A DNA stretch of 64,000 bases from Azoarcus sp031556475. GTDB lineage: Bacteria > Pseudomonadota > Gammaproteobacteria > Burkholderiales > Rhodocyclaceae. A model generated the notes under the pieces. It had not been told where the DNA came from. It saw nothing but the letters and a program-made list of their open reading frames with translations, and made no database searches. The stretch's first letter is position 1. Every line of letters begins with the position of its first letter. Shown here piece after piece: positions 39,001 through 51,000 of this stretch. The stretch is taken from positions 1-64,000 of the forward strand of contig JAVBSY010000065.1 of NCBI GenBank assembly GCA_031556475.1. The letters run 5' to 3'. Made by a program: the position numbers and the translations under genes.

Positions 39001-42000
39001 CAGCCGCCAGCGGGCAGGTTGGGCAGGGTCAGGATCGCCGAGCGCGAGCCGGCATCCCAGCGCACGGACTGCGGGGTGAGTTCGAGCCCGTCGGGGTGGT
39101 CGGTGGAGACGAGACGGTAGTTGTTCGGGTTGAGCACGCTAGAGGCGTCGGTCGTGTTCTGCCCGGAAGTACCGGTCCACATCATCTGGTCGAAGGTGAC
39201 CGAGACCTGGGTGATCGGCAGCGGCAGCATGGCGCCGTCTTCGATGCTCGCGGCGATGACCTGGGGGGCCTTGATCGGGGCGATTTCGTCGATGTGCGCG
39301 CTCTGGGCGATGAGGATGCGTCCGTCGGCGGTGGTGAGGATGCTCTCGCCGCGCGTGCCGCCCTCGGCCAGTTGCAGCGTGCGCCGGGTGGAGAGGTCGA
39401 TCATCCAGACGCTGGCGCCGTGCGGGGTCTCTGCCCCGCTGCCGACCGGGCGCTGGGCGAGGTTGCTGCTGGCGACGAGCACGCCGTCCAGGAGCGAATC
39501 CGCGCGCCCGAAGGCGATGCTGTCGATGAGGCCGTTCAGGCGGTATTCGAGCTCACCGCGCCCGGCGAGCTTGCCGCTCATCGGGAAACTGACGATGTCG
39601 GTGGTGGCACCGGGGTTGGCGCCGTCGATGCGCGAGCCGGTCCAGCGTACGCCCCACAGTCGGCCGTCGGGGCCGAAGGCCAGATCGCCCACGCGCACGT
39701 TGGAGAAGTGGCGCCAGCGGTGTGCGGTATCCGCGGCCTCAGTTGCCAACCGAGGATCGAAGATTTCGATGCCGTTGCCCGAGGAGACGTAGATGAGGCC
39801 GGAGGCGGGGTCGATGGCGAGCGCGTGGGTGAGCGGATCCTGGCCCGGGCCGAGGTAGCGGTCGATGATGCCGCCGCCGACGGCGTCGACGAGCAGCAGT
39901 TCCTTGCCGGTCATGATCCACAGTTGGCCGAGGGTGTCGACGGCCATGTCGAGCACCGGTTCGTCGAGTACGAAGAGCGGCGTGGTGGTGTGCCCGCCAT
40001 CGGCTTCGAAGCGGAACACTTCGTTGCGGTAGGCGCCGGCGCTGGCGAGGATGGCGCCGTCGGCCAGTTCGACCATGGCGAGCGCGCCGATGTCGGCGTC
40101 GCTGCCGCTGAATCCGCTGGCGAAGCCGCGTACTTGCAGCGGGGCGAGTACGCTTTGCAGGTCACCCGGCTGTTCGGTGGCGACGAAGCCCGGCAGGCGC
40201 AGAGCGGCCTGGTCGAACAGGGCGTTGGCGGGGTAGCTGCGGTCGGCTGTGGCGGCGGGCAGTTCGGCTGTGGCGGTGACGGTTTCGGTCGCGCCCAGCG
40301 CCTGCTGGGCATCGGCCCGGCTGCCGTCGTCTGGCAGGACGGCGCGGCTCACGAGTGCGGCTTCGCGGTTGCCGGCGCTGTCGGTGGCCGCGGCGAGGAA
40401 TTCGTAGGTCTTGCCCGCTTCGCCGGTGAAGAGGGCCTGGCCTTCGGCGCCGCTGACCTGGCGTTGCCAGATGCGGAAGTCGCCGCCGTTCTCGGCGACG
40501 TAGAGGGTGACGTGCTTCACACCGCTGGCGTTGTCTTCGGCATGCCAGGTGACGTCTAGCAGGGGGGCGCCTGCGGCGTTGGTGCCGGTGGAGGTGACAG
40601 TAAGAGAGGTTGTGGGGGCGGTGGCGTCGAGCGTGTGCGTGATCGAGACGCTGTCCATCGGCGGCATCTGGTCGAAGAAGATGCGTGCGGATGCGCCGAT
40701 GTCCACGCCGCTGGCGGCGGTGTAGTCCGCGCGCACGGTGTAGCCGACGAAGCCGCGTGCGTTCTGGTCGCCGGAGGCGGCCGCGGCGAGCAGCCCACGG
40801 GTGGCGTCATGCAGGACTTCGCCGCTGTCCGGGTCGATCGCCTGGAAGAGCCACGTGGCCACACGCGTTTCGGTGTCGATGCCGGCGGACACGCGCAGGA
40901 TGTAGCCCTTGCTGCCGCTGAAGTCGAAGTCACTCTGGAAGACGGCGCGATCGGTGGGGACATGGATGTTGATGTCGCCGATCTTCATGTCCTGCAGACG
41001 CAGGCTGCGCGGGTCGAGACTGGGGTCGAGCGCGGTGACGATGCGCACTTCGCCCAGGGCCTGTTCGCCCGGGTTGGCGAAGTCGATGGTGTAGGGCAGC
41101 GCGTAGTCGGCCGGCACGTAGGCGCGTCCGTCGGCCGCGGGCAGCGCCTGCGGGCCGCGCACGGTGATGCCCGCGTTGGCCACGTCCTGCAACGCTGCTG
41201 CCTGCAGCAGGTACTGGGTGAGGTTCAGCGCCTGCGCACCGACCGGGTTGAAGTCTTGGTCGAGCATGCCGATGTGGCGAAGGTATTCGAGCTCGGCACG
41301 GCCTCCGGCGAAGATGTTGAAGTTGATGAAGTGCGTGTCGGTGCCGGCATGCGCGTCATAGTCGGCTGCATCGGGAGAAACCGGGACCGGGATGTAGACT
41401 TCGCCGCCATCTTCGAGCTTGCGCTCCTCAAAGTAGTCGATGGGGGCGTGTGCGGCATTGACATCGCCCGCCCAGCGCGCGGTGTCGCCGTACCACTGCT
41501 GCACCTTGGTGAAGAAGCCGAGCAGGTCGGCCTGGGTGTGGTAGCTGTCGCCGCCGTGGCTGAGCAGGATGCCGCTGGCGAGCGTGGCGTTGAGGCTCAT
41601 CACCTTGGGTTCGAGGCGGATCGGCGGCGCCTGGTCCACGGGGCGCAGCAGCCCCGCCGTTTCCAGCGCGGCCAGCCACCCTTGTACCCATTGCGTCTCG
41701 TCCGCCGCCCGCACGCCCAGGGCCGCGGGCGCGCTGGCGTCGGCCAGGATGGCGTGTCGCAGCCGCTTGGCGTGTTCGGTCTGGTCGGCGATGAATTCGT
41801 CGCGCGTGAGCGGCGTGGCCGAGCCCAGGGTGTCGAAGCGGAAGGCCATCGCCAGCGTTTCGAGCTTGGTGATGTGTACTTCGGGGTCTTCCGACACGAA
41901 TTTGGCGGCGAGCCCCGGGGTGATCTTGTTGAGGTCTAGCACGCCGCCGTCGAGCAACCCCTGCGCTTTCCACTCGGGGCGCACGGCGTAGAGCTTGGCG

Positions 42001-45000
42001 CGCAGGCCTTCGAAATCGTAGGCCATCCATTCGGCGAGGCCGGGGTAGGTCTGCAGGTTGAAGCTCATGCCGACGAAGCCGCCGGCGGCCACGTCGAAGG
42101 CGTAGCCCGGGGCGAGGTTCCAGCCACTGGTGTTGACACTGCCGTCGAGCGACGCCCACGGGATGTCGCTGCGTGTGCCGGTGGTGGGTGTGTCGCCGTA
42201 GCTTTGGTTGTTGCCCAGCCCGGCGGCGATGGCGCCATCGGGGCGTCCGCCGACGTTGGTGCCGAATACGACGTAGGGCAGGTTCAGGCCCTCGAGCACG
42301 TACTCGCTGTTGCCCATGTCGGTGGCGCCGAGGTCGAAGCGCACGTAGGGGGTGTCGACGTTGGTGAGACTTTGCAGCGAGACGCTGTAGGTGCCGCCTT
42401 GGCCCGGTTCGAGCGAGCGTGGCCCGCCGATGCCGATGGTGACGTCGGCTTCGATCGCGCGCTCGATGAGGTAGCGGTAGGCTTCGGTGACGCGCCGCCC
42501 GTCCGGGTTGATGACGGTGACGTCATACAGGCCGTGCGGCACGCCGCGCAGGTCGAATACGGCGCGGATGTGCGTGGCGTCGAGCACTTGCCAGCGTTCC
42601 GGTTCGATTTCGAACATGCCGGGGCGGCTCAGCTTGACCAGTGCGCCCGCGGCGAAGCGCGCGCCTTCGATATCCATCGTGACCCAGCGGTGTTCGTCGT
42701 CGCCGGTGCCGCCCTGGTCGGGGGTGACGCGGGTGATCGACAGCGGCAGCAGGTCAGCGCGCAGGGTGACCGGCGTGTTGGCGGGCGATTGGCGCGAGCG
42801 CACGAGGATGTAGTAGTCGCCGGCCTGGGTCGTGGGGACGACGAGGATCTGGTCGGCGCTGACCGGTTCGGTGTAGGCGGCGTCGAAGTCGTAGCCGTGC
42901 GGCACATCGCCCCAACGCGCGTAGATTTCGTTGGCGCCGCCGGTGGCGCTCGAATCGAGGCTCACGCGCAGCGTTTCACCGGCGCCGACACTGACTTTGT
43001 ACAGGCGCACCTGGCCACTGGTGAGCGTGGTGTCGAGCGGGACGCCGACGCCGAGCGTGGGGATCTGCACGTCGAGCGCCGCGCCCGAGGCGGTGCGGTT
43101 GTTGAGCTCGCCCGGGGGCAGGTTGAGCCCCGTGTCAGTGTAGGTGATCTCGCCTTCGAAGACTTCGTTGTAGATGTCCGGGCGCACGATGATGCGCCAT
43201 CTGCCGTCCTTGACGACAGGCAGCTTGCCGTGAAAGGTGGCGATGTACTCGCCGTACCCGGCGATGTCGCCCGTGTGATCGACCTTGCCCAGCAGAATGT
43301 CGGACAGGTCCCAGGTGTTGTCCGCGGACAGATACAGCGCGTCGGTCCAGCGCCCGATGGCGGGGTTGATCGAGTCGTTCTTGATCTTGAAGGTGATTGC
43401 GATGTCTTCGCCCACCGTGGCGCTGGCCGGGACGGTGACGTCGTCGACGATGAGGTCGGCCGGCGGCGGAGTTTCGATGCGCATCGGCTGCTCGGCGGCG
43501 GCGTCGTTGTTGTCGTCGTAGCCGAATTCGAGCACACGTCCGTAGGCGCCCGTGCCCTGGTAGTGCGCCGGGTCGGTGATGACGAAGACGTAGTAGGGGC
43601 CGGTGAGGTCGCGCGGCGCGGTGAATTCGAGCGAGGCGGTGTACTCGCCGCCCGCCGTCATCCCGCCGGTGTGCTGGAGGTAGCCGAGGTAGCGGTCCTT
43701 GGTGAGATCGAGGTGGCGGTCCTTCGACAGGTAGACGAGGTCGTTCCAGCTCATCTGGTCGGCCGGGGTCGCACCGCCCAGGTTCTCGACGGTGTAGCCG
43801 ACGGTGAAGCGCTGGCCGGCGAGCACAGATTCCGGTACCTGGACGTCCGTGACCTGCAGGTCCGGCGGGGCCGCGAGCGTGATCGGCAGCGCGACGGCGG
43901 TGGCGTTGTTGCCTTCGTCACGGAATTCGAGCACGGCGCCGAAACCGTGCGTCTGCACGGTGTCCAGGCCTTCACGGATGGTGCTCGGCTCGGTGCGGTA
44001 GGAGGCCCTGGTCGTGGGGGTGTCGGCGACGACGATGAGGTGGAAATCGCCACTGATCGAGGCCGGCAGCGTGAAGGTGGCCGAGTTGGTGTAGGACTCG
44101 CCCGGCTGCAGGTAGCGCGGCTGGCCTTCGCTGTCGGTGAGGTAGGTTTGGCGCACGCGCAGCGCGCGTTCGATCTCGCTGCCGCGATCGACCAGTGGGT
44201 AGTCGCTGGCATCGAGCGATGCGTCACGCGACAGGAAGATGCCGTCGAACCAGCTCGAGACGCGCGTGGCGCGCTCGCCGTGGTTTTTGACTTCCCAGTG
44301 CACGGTAATGGTGTCACCCGAACTCGGGTGGGGGTTCGAGACAGTGATGCTGGCAGGGTCGATGCGCAGGTCCGCTTCGCGGTAAGTGACGTTCAGTTCG
44401 CCGCGGCCGATGTTGTTGTCGTTGCGCTCGCCTTCGAACACGCTGGTGGCGTAGTAGCGGTCACGCGCGTAGTCGTTGGACTGCTCGTCGCTGCGCAACT
44501 CACCCATCGCGTTCGTCGAGGTGTACGCGGAAAGGCCCGTGGGGTGATACGAGTCGGTGATGACGTAGATGTAGTACGGACCGTCGGTACCTGGCGGCAG
44601 TTTGAAGGTGGCCGATGTGGTGTATTCCGCGCCGGAGACGAGCCCGCCGGCGTTGGAGTGGACGACCGAGCCGAGCGCGGTGGCGCGGCCGGGGATGAAT
44701 TCGGGATCAGGGCTGAAGTAGATGCTGTCGACCCAGCCTGCGGTGCCGGACCAGACGTCGGCACCGAAGTTCTTGATGGTCCAGGTGATCGTGGTTTCTT
44801 CGCCGGAGAAGTTGTCCGGGGTGGCACTGACGTGGGTCACCTGCAGGTCGGACGGACTGTTGTCTACGGCCGTGGCGACGGCGCGCGTGTTGTTGGTTTC
44901 GTCCAGTTCGACCACCTTGATGACCGGATCGGTGTCGGTCTGCACGACGAGCCAGGCGCCTTGCACCGAGGGGGCGAGCTGCACGGTCTGTTCGACATGG

Positions 45001-48000
45001 TAGGTTTCGCCGTTGCCGAGGCCGCGATCTTGTTCGAACGTGCCGACCAGCCATTTGACACGCGCTTTGGAGAGGTCGGGGTTGTCGGTGATCCAGACCT
45101 TGTCGGTCCATTTGCCCGCGAGCAGTTCGTCGCCACGGTTTTGCACGGTGTAGCTGAACTGGTAGGCGCCTGGGGCGGTCGCCGACGGTATCGCGGTGGC
45201 TTCGCTGACGACGAGGTCGGGCAGCGAGGCGCCGAGCACCGAGATGGGCCGCGCCTTGTAGTTGTTGTTGTCGATCTGGCTGGCGTCGTCCGGGTTGATG
45301 TTGGAGGCGAGCGTGTCTTCGAGGATGGCGTCGTAGGTGTCGCTCCACACCGTGATGTAGTACTGGCCCGAGCGCACGCCTTCGGGGATCTGGACGTTGA
45401 ATTCGCCCAGGTAATCCTCATTCACGGCGAGATGCCCGGTGTGGGTGCGCTGGCCGAGCAGGATGTCGCCCTTCGAGGAGGAGGGGCGGCGCTTGTCGGT
45501 GGTGAGCCACACGGTGTCGGTCCAACTTTGCACGGCGGCGTTGTCGCCGCGCGTGGTGTCCGAACCTTTGTTGGTGACTTTGTAGCGTACGTCGATGTTG
45601 CCGCCGTGTACGGCCTGCTCTGGGGCGACGACGTCGCTGGTGACCAGGTCGGCGAACGGGATCGGGTCGATGTAGAAGCGCGCGGCGAGCGTGTTGTTGG
45701 TTTCGTTCGGGTATTCGTCGATGCGGTTGTCGCCGTCGGCCACGACGATCAGGTAGGCGTCGCCACGGTAGCGGATGGGGATGTCGATGCCGTCGATCGT
45801 GGTGCTGTACTCGCCGCTGGGGTCGAGCGCGGTGCCGTTGGTGACGCGCTTGACGAGGATGTCGTCAGCGGAGACGGTGCCGTCGAGCGAAAGATAGATG
45901 TAGTCGGTCCACGCGCCGCTGGTGGGCATGGAGCCCATGTTGGTGACGGTGAAGCTGATACCGGTGCTGGTACCGGCGGTGACGTGCGCGGCTGATACGG
46001 TTGCGGATGCCACGCGCAGGTCCGGCCGGGGGTTCAGCGCGATCGCGGTGGCGTTGCCGGCGTTGGCGATGTTGTTGTCGCGTGCGCCACCGTGTTCATA
46101 GACCTGTAGCGCCGAACTCGTGCCCAGGGCGCTGTTGGTGACGACGCGCACCCGGTACTGGCCCTGGATATGGTTGGGCAGGCGGACCTGCTCGGTGCGC
46201 GAGTAGCGTATGCCCGCCTCGAGTCCGTGGCTGTAGGTGAAGTTGCCGAGCACGATGGCTTCGCCGTCGCCCGAAGTGGGTACGAGCAGCACGGTGTCGG
46301 TCCATTGTCCGCCGGCACGCGCCTCGCCCTGGTTGAGCACGGTCCACGAGATGTCGGTCAGTCCGCCTTCCTGGGCCGTTTCGGGGGCGATGATTTCTTC
46401 GACGACGAGGTCGGGCGAAGGCGACAACTGTACCGGTACGCTGAGCGCGTTGCTGGTGTTGTTGTCGCGGTAGATGAATTCGAACGGACCGCCGCTGGAG
46501 GGGCTGGTGGTGACGTGCAGGTAGTAGGTGCCCTCGAGCCCTTCGGGCAGCGTGACTTGCAGCGTGCGGGTGTATTGGCCGCTGTGGCTGTTCGGGTCGT
46601 CTTCGTCATAGACGGAGAGTTGGCCGATATGCGAGGCGCGGCCGAGAGTCCAGCGCGCGCCGCTGCCGTCGGGGTTGGCGCTGAGCCAGACTTCGTCGCC
46701 CCAGGATCCGGTGCTGGTGATGCCGATGCCGCGGTTGGCGACGGTCCAGGTGACGTCGATCGGTCTGCCGCTGTAGGCGGTGCTGGTGGTACCGATCGAT
46801 TCGACGCGCAGGTCGGCGTAGGGGATCGGCATGACGTCGAGCGCCCGGGTGGTGACGTTGTTGGCTTCCTGGCCGCCTTCCCACACGGCGCCGACGGCAT
46901 CCGTGCGCACGAAGAGTTTGCCGTGGCGCGAGAAGCCGGGACCGAAGCGGTAGGTGACGCTGGCGGTGTAGTCTTCGCCGACATCAAGCCCGCCTGTGTG
47001 TTCGACGGTGCCAAGGACGATGTCGTCGCCGTCGCCTTCGATGTCGTTGATCGAGTAGATGACGCGGTCGGTCCAGTTCAGCGTGCGGCCCAGGCCGGTG
47101 CCGAGGTTGCGCACGGTCCAACTGACGGTGACCGTGGCCGGGTCGCCGATGAGTTGCTCGGGGGCGTCGATGACGACAACCGAGAGGTCGGCGAAGCTGT
47201 CGCTGGCGATGTCGATGGCGAGCCGGTCGATGTTGTTGGCTTCGCCGGCATCGGTTTCGGCATTGTCGTTGCCGCTGTCGGTGACGACGATGAGCCGCCA
47301 TCCGCCGCTGATGTCCACCGGCAGTTCGAAGCTCAGTTCGGAGGTGATTTGATCGCCGGCGGCCAGGGTGTCGTGCACGATCTCGCCGAGCTTGCGGTCG
47401 GTGGCATCGACGGTGTCGTCGAGCGAGAGGTAGACGGCATCGCGCACGTTGCGGGCTTCGCCCGAGCCGCTGTTGTGCGTGGTCCAGTGCAGCGTGATGG
47501 TTTCGCCACCCTGCAGCGTGCCGGTGGTGGAGAGCTCGCTCAGCGTGAGGTCGGGGTGGACGAGGCTCACGGGCAAGGTGGCGACGTTGTCGGTCTCGTC
47601 CGATTCGGCGAGGTAGTTGCCGTGGTCGGCTTCGACTTCGAGGCGCCAGTCGCCGTCGGGTAGCGCGGGGACGGTGAAGTCGAAGCTGCGTGGCAGGCTG
47701 GCGTCGGCGGCCAGGGTGTGGCGGCCCCAGGTCGCCCAGTCCGACAGGATGCGCGGGGCGTTGGCGCCGCTGGCGTCGACGAGACGGATCTGTTCCTTGG
47801 TGTAGGCGTCGACGGTTTTGTTGCCTGCGTTGCGCAGGGCGTAGGTGACGGTGACGGTGTCGCCCGCACGCCATTGGCTGGGGGCGTCGAGCTCTTCGAT
47901 GACGAGGTTGGCCTTGGGTTCGGCCCGGACCTGGGTGGGCTCGGCGGCAACGACGACGTTGTTGTCGGTGCGGCCCAGTTCATAGGCGGCGGCGAAGGCG

Positions 48001-51000
48001 TCGGTCTTGACGATGAGGTACACAGGACCGATGGCGGCATCGCGCGGAACCTGGATATCCATGCCAGTGTCATACGATTCGCCCACGCCCAGCGTGCCCA
48101 CGTGAGTGAGCGAGCCGAGTAGCCTCGCGCTGGCAGTCAGCGTCGGGGTGCTCGACCAGTAGATCTGGTCGGTCCAGCGGTTGATGTCGGTGGCGACGGT
48201 GCCGTCGTTGCGCACGCGCCATTCGATGCGTGCGGTGGTGCCGGCGAAGACTTCGGCCGGCACGAGGGTCAGTTCGGGCACGAGGTCGGTGTAGGTCTGC
48301 AGGATGGTGACCGGGTCGGACAGGCGCAGGTTGTTCGCGCGGGTGTCCGGTTCGCGCACGTTGCCGTTGGCGTCGCTCACGAGGGCGATGCGGTAGTTGC
48401 CTTCCAGGCGCGTGGGGATGCGCACGGTGGCGCTGGCGATGTAGTCGATCCCGACAGGCAGTTCGTCGGTGTGCACGACGCTGCCGAGGACGATGTCGTC
48501 GGCGTTGCCGATGATATCGTCGGCGCTGAGGATGAGGCGGTCGACCCAGCCGCCGGTGGCGGCGGCCGCGCCGCGGTTGGCGACGGTCCAACTGATGGAG
48601 ACTTCGGCGCCGGATGCGATGCTGGCCGGCACGACGAGGTTTTCGACCGCGAGGTCGGCGTACAGCCGTTCGCTGGCGGCGAAGCTGCCGGTGGCGTTGT
48701 TGTTGGCCTCGGCGTTGCCCGCGAGGTTGGTTTCGAAGATGACGCCGGTGCCGGTGGTGGCGCTGTCGACGCGCACGGTGACGTCGAAGGTGCCGGCACC
48801 GAGCGCGCCGTCGGGCAGGGTGAAGGTGAACGAGCGTGCGCGCGCCTCGCCCGCGGCGAGCGGGGCGGCGGCTTCGCCGGCAAAGGCGACGGAGCTGTCG
48901 AGGATGATCGCGCCGGGGCTGCCGTCGCCGTTGCGTTGGCGGATGGTGACGCGGTCCTGGTAGTTGATCGGAACCGCGACGCTGCCTTCGTTGACGTCTT
49001 CCCACACGAGCGTGACGGTGTCGCCCGCTTGCGGGGCGCTTTCGAGCAGGCCGACATTGCGTGCGATCAGATCGGGGCCGACGGTGAGCGATTGCTCGGC
49101 GATGTTGTCGGTCTCGAGCGCGCCGCTCGCGTTGTATTCGGGAATTTCGGCAAGGACGTCGAGGCTGACGCGCAAGCGGAAGACGCCGATAGCGTTCAGG
49201 CCGCCTGGCCAAGTGAGCGTTGCGCTGCGCTCGGCCGAGTCGCCCGCTGCGAGGTTTTGCGCTTCCTGTGGCAGGTCGATGCGGGCGACGACGACGCCGG
49301 TGGTGAGGTTGACGAGTTCGAGCCGCTCGGTCCAGCGTCCGACGGCTGGGGCCGTGCCGGTGTTGTCGGTGTTCCAGCTGACAGTGACTTCGTCGCCGGC
49401 TTGCCAGTTCGCACCCGGTTCGATGTGCAGGGCTTTCGCCTCGAGGTTGGCGTAGGCGGCGAGCGTGCTGGTGAAGGGTTCGCGCGCGTGGTTGTTTTCT
49501 TCGGCGGGACCGCCTTCGGCCTGGGTGTTGGTGGCGTCGGTTTCGATGACGATTTCGAAGTCGCCGGCGCCGGATGGGCCGTGGGGCAGGCGCAGCTGGA
49601 CTTCGCGCGGTACTTCCTGGGTGGGCAGCAGCGGGCCGTTTTCGGCTTCGCTGTAGGGCAGGCTCACCTGGGCGACGATTTCGCCGCTGCCGACGCGGCG
49701 CACGAGTACGCGCTCAACGAAATCACCCAGCGTTGCGGCCACGCCGTCATTGGCGGTCTTCCAACTGACGTGGATCGCGCCACCGGAGGTGATGTCCGTC
49801 GCTTCGCCAGCGGGTTCGACCGTGACGTCGCGCACGACAAGGTCCATCGCGGTGGTGCCGCCGGTGAGATCGATCGGGCGCGGCTGACCGGGTTTGTTGA
49901 CGAAGATCGCGAACCGGTACGGCACGGGGATGTCGGCGGCATAGTAGCTGTCGAGCACGACGGTGTAGCGCCCGCTGACGGTGGCGAGGATTTCGGTGTC
50001 GTTCAGTTGCTGGTCGCTGACGGCACGGCCGTAGGGGTCGATGATGCGGACCTGGGCCGTGTAGTTGTAGCGCCAACCGCCTTGCGCGGCGTCGTAGGCG
50101 TAGGTACGGGTGAGCAGGTCGCGGAAGTCGACGAACAGCCGGTCACCGGCTTCGACGTCAATGCCGTAGGTGACCATTTCGCCGTTCGGCTCGATCCGCC
50201 CTTCGACGACCTGGCTGTTTTCGAGCAAGGGGGCGGCCGTTGCGTCGAGCAGGCGGAAGGCGTAGGTGGCGGCGTCGAAGGTGGAGGTCGAGACGTTCAG
50301 CGTGTAGGTGCCCGCGGCCAAGTGGAATTGGTAGTAATAGGGTGAGTTGGTACCGGCGCTGAAGCTGCCGTTGGTGTTGGGCGTGCCGAAGGGACCGACG
50401 AGCCGCCAGTCGACTGCGCGCGAGCCCGCGTTGAGACGATCGAACAGGACCGTGGTGGGTTCGGTGAGCGTGAAGCTGTAGTCGCGCGACTGGGTGCGTG
50501 GGTCGAGTGTGCCGGAGACGGTCTGGCCCAGCGTGAAGGCGGTCGGCGCCGTGTTCGTGAGCTTGTCGAGCTGGAAGGAGAAGCCGCCGTTGAGGCTGCT
50601 GCTGTAGGTGTCGGCGCGGTCGAAGACGACATAGACCGGGCCGTCGGCGGCGAGCGTGAGCACGGCGCCGTCGGTGTTGGCCGAGGCCCAACTGGTGAGC
50701 GCCTGGCCGTGGGCGTTGTACAGGATCCAGTTGGCCGCGGTGCCGTTGATGGCCAGCGCGTTGAAGCGGATGCGCTCCCCCGCGGCGGCGTCGAAGCGAT
50801 AGGCGCGCGAGGTGAAGAGCGAGGCCGAGGCGCTGGTGGTGGATTGGTCGCAGGCCGTGACGGGGAGTGTGTCCAGCCGCCGCCAGATGAAGTCGTAGGT
50901 GGTGGCGTAATAGGTGGAGGCGATCTCCAGGGTGTATTTGCCCGCTTGCAGTTGAATCGCCTGGTCCCAGCCAGTCGCTACGGCCATGCCGTTGGCGTCG

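Noticed and set aside
42204..45995. Long plus-strand open frame (about 1,263 codons) opposite the CARDB region
   Set aside because: It is the mirror of a high-GC repetitive gene on the minus strand. Its translation is low-complexity Val/Gly/Asp/Arg-rich sequence with no recognisable family. The same holds for the plus-strand frames at 37,923-40,559 and 57,558-59,885.
43070..49847. DNA-level repetition taken as a CRISPR or satellite array
   Set aside because: The repeats are coding, about 400 bases long and diverged, with no short identical repeats or spacers.
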